From: Gymnopilus junonius
Taxonomy: Eukaryota > Basidiomycota > Agaricomycetes > Agaricales > Galerinaceae
Length of the DNA stretch: 33,622 nucleotides
Direction: 5' to 3'
Assembly: GCA_015501075.1 (NCBI GenBank)
Contig: JADNYJ010000347.1
Coordinates: 1-33,622 of the forward strand
The notes under the pieces are model-generated. The model had not been told where the DNA came from. It did no database searches and worked only from the letters and a program-made list of their open reading frames with translations. Below are positions 21,310 through 32,674 of the stretch, piece by piece. Position 1 is the stretch's first letter. Every line of letters begins with the position of its first letter. The position numbers and the translations under genes were made by a program.

Positions 21310-22176
21310 TCAGAAACCACCCAAGCACCCATCATCCGACCCGCCAAATCCAAATCCTCCGGAGGGTGGCAATGACATGGGTACAGGTTTCCTCACACCC
21401 TTCTTCCTTGTCGGGGAGTGACTGGGAACAGACGTCGGAGAAGGTGGAGAAATAGAGAGGGACGAAAAGCCGAGAGAAAGATCACCCCCGGTACTGTGTG
21501 GTATCCGATCGGGGTCCATAGAGCTTTCATGGCGTCTGTCGCGTCGCCGACGCGCTTTAAGCTTTTGGAGTTGGTCTTCACTGATATCTTGAGGGAAGTA
21601 AATGGAAGAGTTCGGAGAAGATGGAGGGTATGGGAGGAACGCAAGAGTGTCCTGGTCATCGCAAGGGGTGTATACGTCCACGCTGATCGCACTGTTGTTC
21701 TTGTAGGTACTCATGCTATTGTTGTGGGGACCAGCTAGACCATGAGGACCAAAGGTTTGGTTTGAGACAAGCTCTCCAGGAAGGCTGGGGAAGCTGTCGC
21801 TTTCCTCTGATTCAGACGAAAGGTCGGCGACGAGCGGAGGAACCGGGTCGTAGTTCGCTGACGAGGATGAAGCAAAGGCTAATGCCCTCGGGTGATAGTC
21901 GCGAGCATAGGAGATGCGACGCTGGGAATGGGCACTAGCCTGCTCGTCAAGAAGGTAAGTGCGTCCAGGACAGCCGCGCTCGGGGAGAGCACAAGTATTG
22001 GGGGAGACGACGATGGGAGAGCGGTCGTATGCGGCGGCTGAGTAGGCAGAGAAGGTGCGTGCGAGTGCGGGTGAAGGTGGGAAGTGGACGGCATGGTTGG
22101 GATTGGGATGTATGTGTCGTTGGTGGTGGTGGTGCTCAGTAGGGACTGCTCGCTTGAGGATGGGTCTGGGAGACAT
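21310..22176 (-). CDS. Conserved basidiomycete protein of unknown function
   Basis: Uninterrupted 288-residue frame. It has MSPRPILKR at the N terminus, a His-rich run (residues 15-21), VHFPPSPALARTFSAYS (30-46) and RSPIVVSPNTCALPERGCPG (52-71). I recall this pattern from hypothetical proteins of mushroom fungi, with no known function. The middle is Ser/acidic (SSESEESDS, 120-128). A basic patch, KLKARRRRDRRHE (205-217), could be a nuclear localisation signal or nucleic-acid contact. The C terminus is Ser/Pro- and Gly-rich. The protein is probably mostly disordered and cytosolic or nuclear; no membrane segment or signal peptide. The start is chosen at the first Met before PRPILKR. A 345-nt frame on the same strand (21879-22223) is a shadow. 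Confidence 0.85.
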   Translation of the reverse strand: MSPRPILKRAVPTEHHHHQRHIHPNPNHAVHFPPSPALARTFSAYSAAAYDRSPIVVSPNTCALPERGCPGRTYLLDEQASAHSQRRISYARDYHPRALAFASSSSANYDPVPPLVADLSSESEESDSFPSLPGELVSNQTFGPHGLAGPHNNSMSTYKNNSAISVDVYTPCDDQDTLAFLPYPPSSPNSSIYFPQDISEDQLQKLKARRRRDRRHESSMDPDRIPHSTGGDLSLGFSSLSISPPSPTSVPSHSPTRKKGVRKPVPMSLPPSGGFGFGGSDDGCLGGF

Positions 22177-22879
22177 GGCTGTCTCTTAGACTGACTGGCT
22201 GGCAATCTGCCTGGTCTGCTCAAGCTGTTAGCAGACGAGCGCCATGACTGACAACGACGAGGGGCAGAGAACTACGGCTGGGTTGGTGAGTGGAACTGAA
22301 AAGAGGAGGAAAGATAAATACGAGTTCTGCTGTCGTCTGTTTGTCTCCTTAATCGAGATTCAGATCTAGGTCCATTCACGCGGCTCTTCTTTTCTGTCAC
22401 GGTCACACCCCGTCCGGTCTCGGGTCCATGGCCCGTGCTCTCCTTTTCCGTCCATCGACTGGTCCTTCTCCGAATATACTGACAGCCCACTCGCCATTCT
22501 CCCTCTTGTTTGTTTTCCAAATACCACGTTTCCTTTTCCCCAATTGACTTATCTTTTCTAATGCCTTCTGATTGTACGTTGTACTTCGCTGATATATGAT
22601 TGCCCTGCTGTCGCCTCGCTTGACATTCGCCAACGAATTATTGTTATGGCCCTCTCATTTTCTCTTCTTACATACGCACTGTCCATTTTTCGCCACAATC
22701 CTGGCCTACCAACGTTCACCAACTTCTTCCCCATGTCCTTCCTCCCACGCGTATTCTCTCCGCGAGTGCTGGTGCGGCACGCTTTTTTGAGACGCTTTTC
22801 CAGACGTTTTACGCCTAGAAATTAATTTTCTGCCTTAGAACGGCATGTCCACGCCGCACGCCTTACCCTCCCGACTGCG
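22177..22879. other. Upstream region of the unknown-function gene
   Basis: Minus-strand leader and promoter of the gene ending at 22176, then CT-rich sequence on the plus strand (22380-22780). Open frames here are short and lack motifs. Confidence 0.45.
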
Positions 22880-25800
22880 ATGCGGCTCGGACGTGCCACG
22901 TACGAAAATAATATTAATACCAATACAAAACCAATACTCCGACTCCACAGAAGCAACCCTCATGCGGCGTGCGCCTGGTTCGCGCCTCTCAACCGCCTGG
23001 TTTTTTCGGCTTGTCTATACATAGCACCTCATAGCACCTTCAAGGCTTACCGTCCGATGTTTCGACGTCCGGGCTTGGTGGAATACATCGTCCCGGAAAG
23101 CCTGAATCCCTATTGTACACTTGTGAACAACCACCCCGTACGGAGCTTTAGGAGCCTGGATTGTACGGAGGAGAAGGATCAGTCACCGTCACTGATCGCC
23201 TCGCCTCTAAGGCTGATTCTACCTAATTACGGGTTTGCAATCATCGAGGTCAACGGAAAGAATGCACAGACCCAAAGATTCGCTGTCTTCTTCTCTCGTC
23301 GCCAAGCGCGAAGGCTACTGATGATCGTTATTGACAGCTCATAGCTCTCCGAGTCTGGCTGTATCGGCGTTAGGCTTAGGCAAAAGCCACTATTCGTTCC
23401 TTGGTATCCTGATCCTATTCTTCCCCGTCGGTCGTCTTCTACAAATCTACCTCGCATAGCCCAGGCTGTTGATTTGGGTGTCGCCGAGGTATCGAAATCA
23501 TTTAGTCTCATTCATTATGCAACTGCCAAGAGGACGCTATACTGATTCTTGTTTCTTGATCTTCCTTATCCAGGATAGCAACACTTCATTGGACAAGTTC
23601 AAGACACGTAGCCCTCCCATCTTCTGTGTGATTCCCTTGAACTGTCTTTATGTTTCATCGTTCTGTTGAAGTTACCGCAACACTTGAACGAGGACCTACA
23701 AACCCTGAGGCCTTCCTAATTTGTGTTTGTTGTCCATGGCGGCGCCTAATTCGCTTCACTTTCCTTCTATTTCTTGGCAAACATTGCCATCGCCATCTCG
23801 AGCATGGTCTGCATGGGCTCCCGAACGCCAAGTGCAACTCTCTCCGACTGCGCAGACTAGCTAGCTAATAACGTCCTCGGATGAATGAAAGTCTCATCCA
23901 GGTTCCGACCTCTTGGCCAGATAATGTGAGTGGGCGAGACCTTACCACTTACTTCCTTCCAAGTGGATGGAGAGAGCTATCTTCGGAGCCAAGACAACTC
24001 GGGCTCAAGTTTGCCCTCGGTCAATGAACATCGCTGACGATGCCGATACTACCTTTCAGCGACGTCCCCTATACCTTTCGGGTACATTCAATGAGCTAAT
24101 CATAGCTCAAGCAAGACTCGCAGCCATAGCTTCTTACGAAAGTAAACAAAGACCTCTAGGAAATTTGTTTCGTTAGGGCTTTCGTATGCTCTAATCTTTG
24201 CTCAACTCAAGCCCTAATCTCAAAAATATCTTCGTGTCCTCTATAAAAGTATAGAGCAAGCATTTACCTTCTCGCCAAGCCCTCCGACGCACGCAAATTA
24301 GACTCATCCAACAAGCTTTTGATCATTAATCAAGGCAATTCATCACCCTTTCGGGCCTCAAGCACTTAATGTGCCTCGAGGTATCTCCCTCCGACCAGCT
24401 GTGCTCATTAGCACGGGCTCGCGAAAGGTGCAGTAGAAAGAAAGATACAAGCCTGCTTCAACAACGCTAATTCTATTTATAGAACACTACTTCAAGTTGC
24501 CACCCATCCTCGAGGCTCACAAGCAAGAGTGTGCACGATGTAAACGCTTGGCGCTTGGCACAGCTCACTGCTCCTGGTTCTGATTGCCCTCCTATCTGGA
24601 TGAGTTTGAGCGCAGTAAATCGTGGGTGGAGGATTGCTATTAGGGGCTTTGTGTGCGGTGCTAGCCACAAGTGAAGAAGGCTTGGTTGGTGGTTTATTTT
24701 CGACACTGTGTGCACGTCTTGGGAAGGTCTCAATTTTCTTGATTACAAAAACGATTGTTTGAAATTGCCGTAAATGCGTTGGTATACATTTGCATTTGCT
24801 TTCCTACCTCCGTAAAGTGATGTTTTCGCTTTCAGCGGTCTCATTCTCTCCTGATAACTACTTTGAAGTTAGCAGTCATTCTCACTCCTCATCGCTATCA
24901 GTCGAAAATATCTATTTACCCACCCCCGCCATTAACCTGAGGAATGGACGTTCTTCGATTCATGCTCACGCAGGCGGTCTCCACCGTGGTGTTCGCCTGC
25001 CCATCCGCTGGGCCAGTGATACTGCAATTGATAAACAGTTCAAACGTTCATCCGCTTCCAAGCACTTTCTTTTTGAAGTTGGAGTCTTTCACTTACCCTC
25101 GTTTCTCAGCTGTTTTGGCAACGTCCGGAGGTGGGTCCATCATAGCTTTCTGTGTCTCCAGTTGGAACATGATGTAAGGCCTCTCCACAAGCATGTGCTA
25201 TGTTCGTTCTGATGATCAACGACCTCTGTCACAGGAGCCGATGAAAAGAAATTTATCTCCTAGCTCGGACAGCGCTCGGACCTCTACGTAACGTGTATAG
25301 ACACTGAGCAACCGGGGTCCAGACTACGATGACGTATGTCCGTCCATCCGCGCCCCGCCTTCATTCCCGCATCGTGAACGTTTTTGTTGATTTTATCCCA
25401 TGACGATGATCTTTTTTTCTGGAAAGTGGATCCCTCTGGTATTTCATTTGACTGGTTTTGCTATCTCTCTTCAACTTCGCTCCAACATTGCCTCGAGGAG
25501 TCCCGTCGGCCTGTTTCCCGCGACTTTACTCCATAGACTAAGTAGCAACGCGCCTGGAAATGCGACTAGGAGCTGATTCCGTTTAACTCAGTGGAGCTGC
25601 TAAACACGCCATGCTTTCGCCTTGTGCCCTGTAACGCCCTATTTTTCTCATTCTCATTCTCTATACTCATCGACGTCCAGCTGATCAATAACATCACTCG
25701 TCTGAAGTACGACATGGCTTGCTTCTGATTCTGAATTCTGTGATTATTATGCCTGCGGTGGCCAAACCTACGGTAAGCTTCCACTATAGGTGTCTATGTT

Positions 25801-27650
25801 CATCTGCGTATATCTAGCGTCTATGTTCAAGCATGTGGCTGAACGAAGGCTAAATGACACCATCATTCAGTTCTCAAATTAACCCATGTCCGGACCACGG
25901 GCAAGGCTGGTATTCTTACTTGAAATATCTAGACAATGATAGTCTATTAGCTCTTCAGGAAGCTTTGTTATACCTTGACTCTCCACCGACGCGCGCACTC
26001 CTGTTTGCGTTCGCTATCCAAATTCAAAGTGAACGGCACTTTTATTATAGGCACTGTCTATTTCTTTTCTTCGATAAAGTCATGCGCCGACAGCCAGATA
26101 GGCTCCACTTGCAATCGGATGAGCGATGGTGCGAAAGGCACTAAGGTCCAGCGACAGGTTACTACCGGGCTCACTCTTGGTCATAAGGCTTTATTCGACA
26201 CACTTTCGAGGGACATCTTTTCTTGTATCTTGATTTAATAGACCACAAGATCTTGCTGTTGACTGGAAATACATCAGACCGTTACACAACTTTCGAGGTT
26301 CAAAGCTTGTCGGATGCGCAGATGGCCGTTCTCCGACAGGCATGGGGCGCACCCTCCGACCCGAAGCCAGCTTACCCTATAGAGCCTCCTTCCGTTTCCC
26401 TGTCTGCGTTCAAGCATTTCTCCCCAAATACTTTAACGCTCAAAATCTTCTGTGCCATTGAATCCTTCGGATCTTGTGAAATGTGAGGATTCCTCTTTTG
26501 TCTTCTACTTATTCACAGGAACCTGTTTCAAAGCCGCTTCCTTATGCCTGCTGATTCTGCCTCTCAAACTTTTGTCTGTGTACGTCATAGATATAAACTT
26601 CGGTTATGCCTATTCTTTTGGAGGACGTTAATATCGCATCTCCGTGTAGCCGACTTTCACTTTCCGTTATTCTTGCATTCAAGCATCCCGGCGACTTTCT
26701 AGGATCGGTTGCATGTCTGTCAAACTTTGTAACCTCTGATACAAAGTGAAGATCCGCTCACACTCTTGCAGTAGCCACTAAACCATCTTTGTCTGCTTGT
26801 TTGCGACTGCTAAGACCTGTGCTCGTGGTTTGAGCCGTTGACATGATAAGCGGAACTTCGATGTCGGATACTGGCACAGCCCCCAGCCCAGGTCGTGGAG
26901 AGCGTTCTGGTCTCGCAGGTCTATGCAATCCCCCGATCCTTGCTTGGAAGGGTGGCGGGTTTCTTCACTATAAAAGAATGAGTTTACATCCACATTGGAA
27001 GGAGCGATAAGTCAAGACTTTTTAAAGATAACGCGTAACATTAGCTTAATTCTTTACCTCACTAGCCTATATTCAAGCTTCATCTTACTTGGAATTCTCC
27101 ACATTTTCCCGGGTAACATGAAGACTTTCACCGTTTTCTATTCGCAGTGATCCTCATTGAATTCTCGAGGATTCCTGCGCGATTCCGCGAAATTAGGTCA
27201 AACACGTTTACTTTCATTAACAAGGCTCTCATCATTGTATGGATAAGATACGTCTGTTTCTCCGCTCTGAGTTAGTGAGAATTGCCTTCAGCTTACCTAC
27301 AGCCTCCAAGCTCATTGATCCTGGGGTACTCTGATGGTTCAAATTTATGTATTTTTGCGATGGATCAACCCTCCTCGTTAATTGCCCCGCACCCCTGGGT
27401 AGCCATCACATGCCTTCTTCATTCACACTCAGGGTCTCTTATCTCTTTCAATTTTGTGACTTCTCCGGGCAACTGGCCGGCCTTACAGGATTTGTTCCAG
27501 CATCGTTGCTTCCGGACACAGTCTTTTCTCACCCTCGTCAGGCTGTCAGGTCTATTTTCTATTTCATGGGGAAATCTTGGACATGTTGATCTCTGATACT
27601 GTTTAGTCCACCGGTGATTGGGTTCGTTCTATCTATGCTGAACGACTGTG
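22880..27650. other. Gene-poor region with coding-like islands
   Basis: No gene can be assembled. Several plus-strand stretches have coding-like composition, for example about 23401-23540 (includes SSTNLPRIAQAVDLGVAEV), 24944-25177, 25854-26144 (includes YLDNDSLLALQEALLYLD), and 26223-26486 (includes MAVLRQAWGAPSDPKPAYP). They are separated by stops in all frames, and no domain is recognised. TATAAAAG sequences occur near 24241 and 26969. The region could be relic genes or a gene with heavy indels; no transposon hallmarks were seen. Confidence 0.35.
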
Positions 27651-29995
27651 AATGATGAGTTCAACCCACCGTCCTGTTTATTCTCTAGATAACCCTACGT
27701 GAGCTTGAGTAAGCTATAGCCCATAATGATCTAGTAGTCATCCTAATCTTGCATAGAACATCGATAAGTTGTTTGTCCCAAGTGATAAGACACTGCTCGA
27801 CTTCGAGACTGATCATACCACATGATTTTCAGACCCGAGATCAGATGCTGACAGGGGTGGTGAAAGTCCTACGTTGGCCGTTTTCCTAACTTCCGCCATC
27901 TATATAGACAATCTCCTCGAACGTCGCGCCGCCTTAGACCTGGTATTAGAGTATTATTGATTGTCGAGATATGTCGTAAACTTGAAGCAGATTTCTATCG
28001 ATTTTCTGCTGCTACATGGCTTAGGTTACATGACTCACACAGTGAGAGAGCGAAACTAATGATGATTGCTATGTATCGATCTGAATTACTATTATTAATA
28101 CGGAGCGTGATTGTCAAAGTAAGAATGGGACTGTAGTCTAGTAATTGGTCCAAGAGTAGTGAGGGAGCTGTGAAGGAACAACGCAGCAAGAGGGACAGTC
28201 TAAGGCGAGACCCTGGTCGCTCACATTGTCCAACGGGGCTTTGTCAAAGTCAGCAGACTGCCTAGGAAGAGCACATCTTGCGCCATAGCCCCTGTGGCTT
28301 CGTCGAGTTCAAAGCCAGCTGCAGCCAGCATACGGCGACACAAATGTATTCAGGGCAAGTTACCTGTATCCACTGTTTCGTTTTGTAATTTCCAATTCGG
28401 ACCGGACTTCCAAGTTGCATCAGCCAACCTTGGGTCAAGCAAAAGGTTGCACAAATGCCCCTTCTCAGAAGCTGGAAGCAAACAGAGTATCCAAAAAGGT
28501 CAAACGCATATAACCCCATATATGGTGTATACGAGAAAAAATATGACTAGGTCATTTGCAAGCAGACGACAGAACCGCTGCTTCAATATATCCCAGTTGG
28601 CAGTCATAAGAGAAAAAAATACGGAAATAAGGCATCTTAATACCTTCAAAGTACGTATGGGCAAACTGCGATATTGTTGCCAAAATGATAAGATGCAGTG
28701 GAAGAAACATCAAATTGCGTTCGTGGAGAAAGCAGCTGAGGATGGGGTAAAAGCACCGACTTTGAAATTCAACGCTCGCGGAGTATCAAACCGCCACCAG
28801 AAGGAGAACGTCGAAGGAATGCACGTCGTTGAAAGAGAAAAGGTCTTAGCTTAGGACCTGAAGGTCGAATTCCCAAAGAATTTCTGCCAAAGCTGATGTG
28901 TTCGGCAATGTCGGATTTAGGTTCGTGTTTCACTGGCAGATTTTAAGACGACGTATTAGGAAGTGGATATACCAAATTTGGCTAGAAAAACATGAGACCT
29001 CCACAGAAGAAAACCGTCCAGAATGATCAGACATAGGTTGGGAAACACGTACGAAAGCCTGAATCTCAGTTCTTAGTACTAGAGTCTTGTTCATGACAAG
29101 ACCAATGGCGAAACCTCAGCTGAAATTCGATCAGCCATGACCAGGCACTGATAATTAGCAACTAGCAAAAAACATTGAGAGCAGCAAAATATTCGCTTCC
29201 ATGGCGTTCATGGTGACACTTTTAACACGCCCTAGGGAATGGGTGTGAAGGGGTCGGAATGAACCTGCAGGCCGATGTCGCGGCAGCAGGTATGCGGCGT
29301 GGAAGAACGCTTGAGCTAGCGTATCAGCGATAGCTGATAGACATGTCTGAAGGGACCACTAAAAATGATGGGTGATGATGTAAGTAAACCAAAGGACATC
29401 CAGAATTTCTGAGCAGAAACAGGTCATGAGGCATCGGCAGGAGCCTTGCGATGACATGAACTCGTGTGGACTGACATGAGCAGACAACAACGGGCAGTTC
29501 CGTTGTATATCAACTCCCACTCAGCGGAGAACTCCATGATGAAGATTTGCTGTAGAGTAGACTGTGGGTAATACTAAGGGTCGAAGAGGTTGAGTCGGTG
29601 TCAGAAGCGCTTGCTTTGATTCGTTATCAAGCAAAGAGCTTCGTGGCACCAAGCCATTCAAAATTGCAGGGATGAGATTTGGAAACTATATCGATGACGA
29701 TATACCATCCCACGGAATGATATCTACTCGTATTAGAGTCTCCAAATGGATTTTCAGGTAACGTACTACCCCCTTCCGTGTCGTGGAACAGCGTCAGGAG
29801 TAATGCGCCGATCGAAGCATCCTCTACAAGGTATGTAGCGTGGAGGGTGAGTACAAACACAAAGATCTGCATGGTATACATCGCGTTGAGGCTCTAGGTA
29901 TATCAAATAATAAGTGTGCTCCGCAATAAATAGATCTCGGAATGTACGAGTGTACACCTATCGGTACAATCAGAGTGAATCTGGATGAATCATTA
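27651..29995. other. Gene-poor stretch downstream of the permease gene
   Basis: The longest open frame is 186 codons on the plus strand (28294-28854). It is Ser-rich at the start and Lys/Gln/His-rich later, with no known motif, and a minus-strand frame overlaps it (28262-28519). I do not call it a gene. Minus-strand frames near 29627-29957 probably lie in the permease 3' region. No RNA gene or repeat was identified. Confidence 0.4.
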
Positions 29996-32674
29996 TCAGG
30001 CTGATTTATGTTCCTTGTCGGGTATAACGTCCTCGGTGATGACCTCCACGGAGTCATTGTGGAGGTTGGACTTGGGTCCCGTGTAATATCTGTGGCACCG
30101 AAGACCCACCAGGCACTAGAAACGTATACATCAGCAGTCTTATCATGGAGTAACAGATACAACTAGAAACATACGACGCAAGGACAATCACCCCAACTGT
30201 GATAACCTGACCAGTCGACCATTCAATGAGCATTACATTTCAGCCAGGCATAATTAGAAGACCCACAGAAGCATAATTCATATTATCAGCCGTTACTGGC
30301 ATGATATTTGGGAGTGAAAAGATAACAACAACGAATAGGGTCCATAAAATACACATGCAGTTGCATGCCCAACCCAGCAATCCGTCGCCCATGTAGAAAG
30401 GTCCAGGAGTGAATTTCACCTCAGGGTGATTCCGGAATAACCTGCGGAAGAAAATAGGGATAATATAGCTCAAATCAAGGGCCATAGCTGTCAGCGAAAA
30501 GATGGCGTTAGCCGCCACGGGACTGGCGAGGTCGAGGAGGCCGGGCAAGATGCTGACGATTGTCGTCAGCCAGATAGCGGGAAGAGGAGTATGTGTTATT
30601 GTAGAATTCTTGCTGAAGAACCCAGCATCCGGAAGACCTTCGAATGTCATAAGGCCTTATGCTTAATCAAGTAAGGGTCATCAATAGGCAACTCACCCCC
30701 ATCACGGCTGAACGCATAGACGGTTCTTGACGCAGCGTGCAGAGCGGTCTGTACGACGAAAAACGCAGTAAGGCAAACAAAGGCCTGACAAGGGTTGAGA
30801 AACACTCCTCGTCTACAAGTCTCGGGAAATATCTCACCCAAATGATCAGGGCGCCTGCTTTAGTAGCACGAAGTGCTAGAATCTAAACAAAATTAACACA
30901 TATGGTTTACGAGGATTTAAACAGGAAGCAACCTCGAGGAAGGCTGAACCCGAAGCGCCTGGAAGATTCTCCCTGTCAAGAGATAAAGATCGACAAGGGC
31001 AAATAACCAAATATCATGGTACATACAATGGACCGGAGCAAAGGACCAGAACGATGTTTAACAACCAGCCGATGAGACCAGTACCAAGGACTGTGGAAGG
31101 GATTCAATAAAAAAAAGTGGTGTTTAAACTGAAAGCCTACCAGCAATGAAGATAGCAGAAGGAGCTTCATGCGGAGAGGTTAATGCATTGAAAGAAGTGG
31201 CAGTATTTATTCATACCTGCATACGCAGCGCGGCGGACCTCCTCCCTATGAAAAATTTGTATGAGTTTTGCTACGAGACTTAGCAAGTCATACTCACGAG
31301 ATATGAGCGGTGGCATCGTAATCCTATTGAGCCATAAGAGCGACGAATCGCGGAAACGTGTCAGCAACGTACCGTCATCTGTGAACATATTAGCTAAGAA
31401 TTGTATAATGAAAGAGTAACACGTACAGTCCATTGGACGGAAAGCAGGCCAAAGAGGAAGGCAATACCAGTGTTCCATCCTCCCGTTTGGTTGACGATGC
31501 CTTGAGAACCAAATACATAACCTGCAGCGTGCATCTCGGAACGCGGAGTCTTCGAAAGAAGAACGATGATCGTCACTTGTTTGGCAACCAATTAGCTGCG
31601 AAAATAAACGACCAAACCTCAGTAGTACGTAGTCTACTCACCAAATGTTGTCCCTAAGTTGACAAACACGAACCCCTTGGTGAGACTTGCGAGATGGCGT
31701 GTGGCAATCGAGTTAAGCAAGCCATGGATGATGAGAAGCCCTGTAAAGAGACCGACAGTCTTTCCCTGGAATGCCGACGCCTTCTTAATGACATCATCAA
31801 CTCAATTTTTTTGAGTAACGCACGGCTGTAATCTCAAAATCTCCATCCTAGGAAAGAAAGAACATGAACGCTTGTCTTTTACGAAAAATAATACCTACTT
31901 TGCCAATGGTCACAGCGGCCAAGATCATGTTTGCAAGACCGAATTCGGTGGATGATATTCCAGCAATTTGGCCTGAGGGGGGTCAAAACAAATCACCTTT
32001 GACTAGTAAAATGGACGCACCCAGGATGTTGAGCCATCCAACTACCCATCCAACCTAGAGCCTTGAGTCAATAGAAATCCTTGAGTCCTAGTCCTCTGGC
32101 TCGTACCCTAGCCCTGTGTCTTTTTGGTACCAGTTGTGCAGATGCAGTGTACCTGGATCCTCGGTTAGCCCTTTTCGTCTTGGAACTTTGGAAAAGTACA
32201 TCAAGTACTTACAGTCCTCCACAGGTGGGAAATGCACTAACAATCTCCGCGATACTCGAGCCAAGCGTAAAACACATACTCGCTCCAAGAATCCAGCACC
32301 AGGTCACCTGCAATGGGAGTCAACCAAAGAAGGGGAGAATGTGGGGAAGGCTGACGGATGATGGTCCCCCGAGGAGGAGTGGGTATTGAAAGTGGTGGCG
32401 ACACTGGAGCACAAACCCTGCGAGAGGACAGGTCAAATTCATGAAGATTGTGCCAGAATTCTCAGCCAAAAGTCGTCACCATGATACTGAACGCAAAACT
32501 GATCTAAAAATCCTTCAGTTCGTTATCTAACTCGATAAAATGCCTCATACGTACAGTGGCCAAGTTTGTAAACTCTCGCTTGAAAGAAGGCTTGTAGCCC
32601 AGCGCCACTAGCTCCCTATCATCCTCGTCCGAAGTCACCACCGAAGGCGGTCGTTTTTCGTCGGTCATCGACAT
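29996..32674 (-). CDS. Amino-acid/GABA-type permease (APC superfamily)
   Basis: Plasma- or vacuolar-membrane transporter of the fungal amino-acid/choline/GABA permease group. As read it has 21 exons and about 537 residues, the usual length. The cytosolic N terminus ends in LGYKPSFKREFTNLATISFAFS, split here as LGYKPSFKREF and TNLATISFAFS. Further family motifs are GSSIAEIVSAFPTCGGLY, GWVVGWLNILGQIAG, TDYDATAHISEEVRRAA, ASRTVYAFSRDGGLPD and FTPGPFY, with about 12 hydrophobic segments. Main exons include 32674-32555, 32307-32213, 31780-31642, 31575-31427, 31090-31027, 30784-30697 and 30637-30267. Two exons each lack one base: near 32381-32383 (a C run in coding orientation) and near 30088-30092. 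Otherwise the phases agree throughout. The substrate is inferred from the family only; it could be GABA, choline or another amine. Confidence 0.92.
31373..31378 (-). other. 6-nt microexon of the permease gene
   Basis: On the minus strand, ATGACG lies between TTCACAG and GTACGT. It encodes Met-Thr, and only its inclusion joins the exon ending in VQWT (31427) to the exon beginning DYDATAHIS (31323), giving the strongly conserved WTMTDYDAT. Skipping it would keep the frame but delete two residues of this conserved motif. Confidence 0.85.

Noticed and set aside
22880..23344. 154-codon plus-strand open frame
   Set aside because: No domain or signal recognised. It is treated only as part of the coding-like region.
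28294..28854. 186-codon plus-strand open frame
   Set aside because: Composition is irregular, an overlapping minus-strand frame exists, and no motif is visible. Transcript evidence would be required.
16193..29995. Retrotransposon or DNA transposon in the gene-poor blocks
   Set aside because: No long terminal repeats, terminal inverted repeats, or reverse transcriptase, integrase or transposase motifs could be seen by eye.
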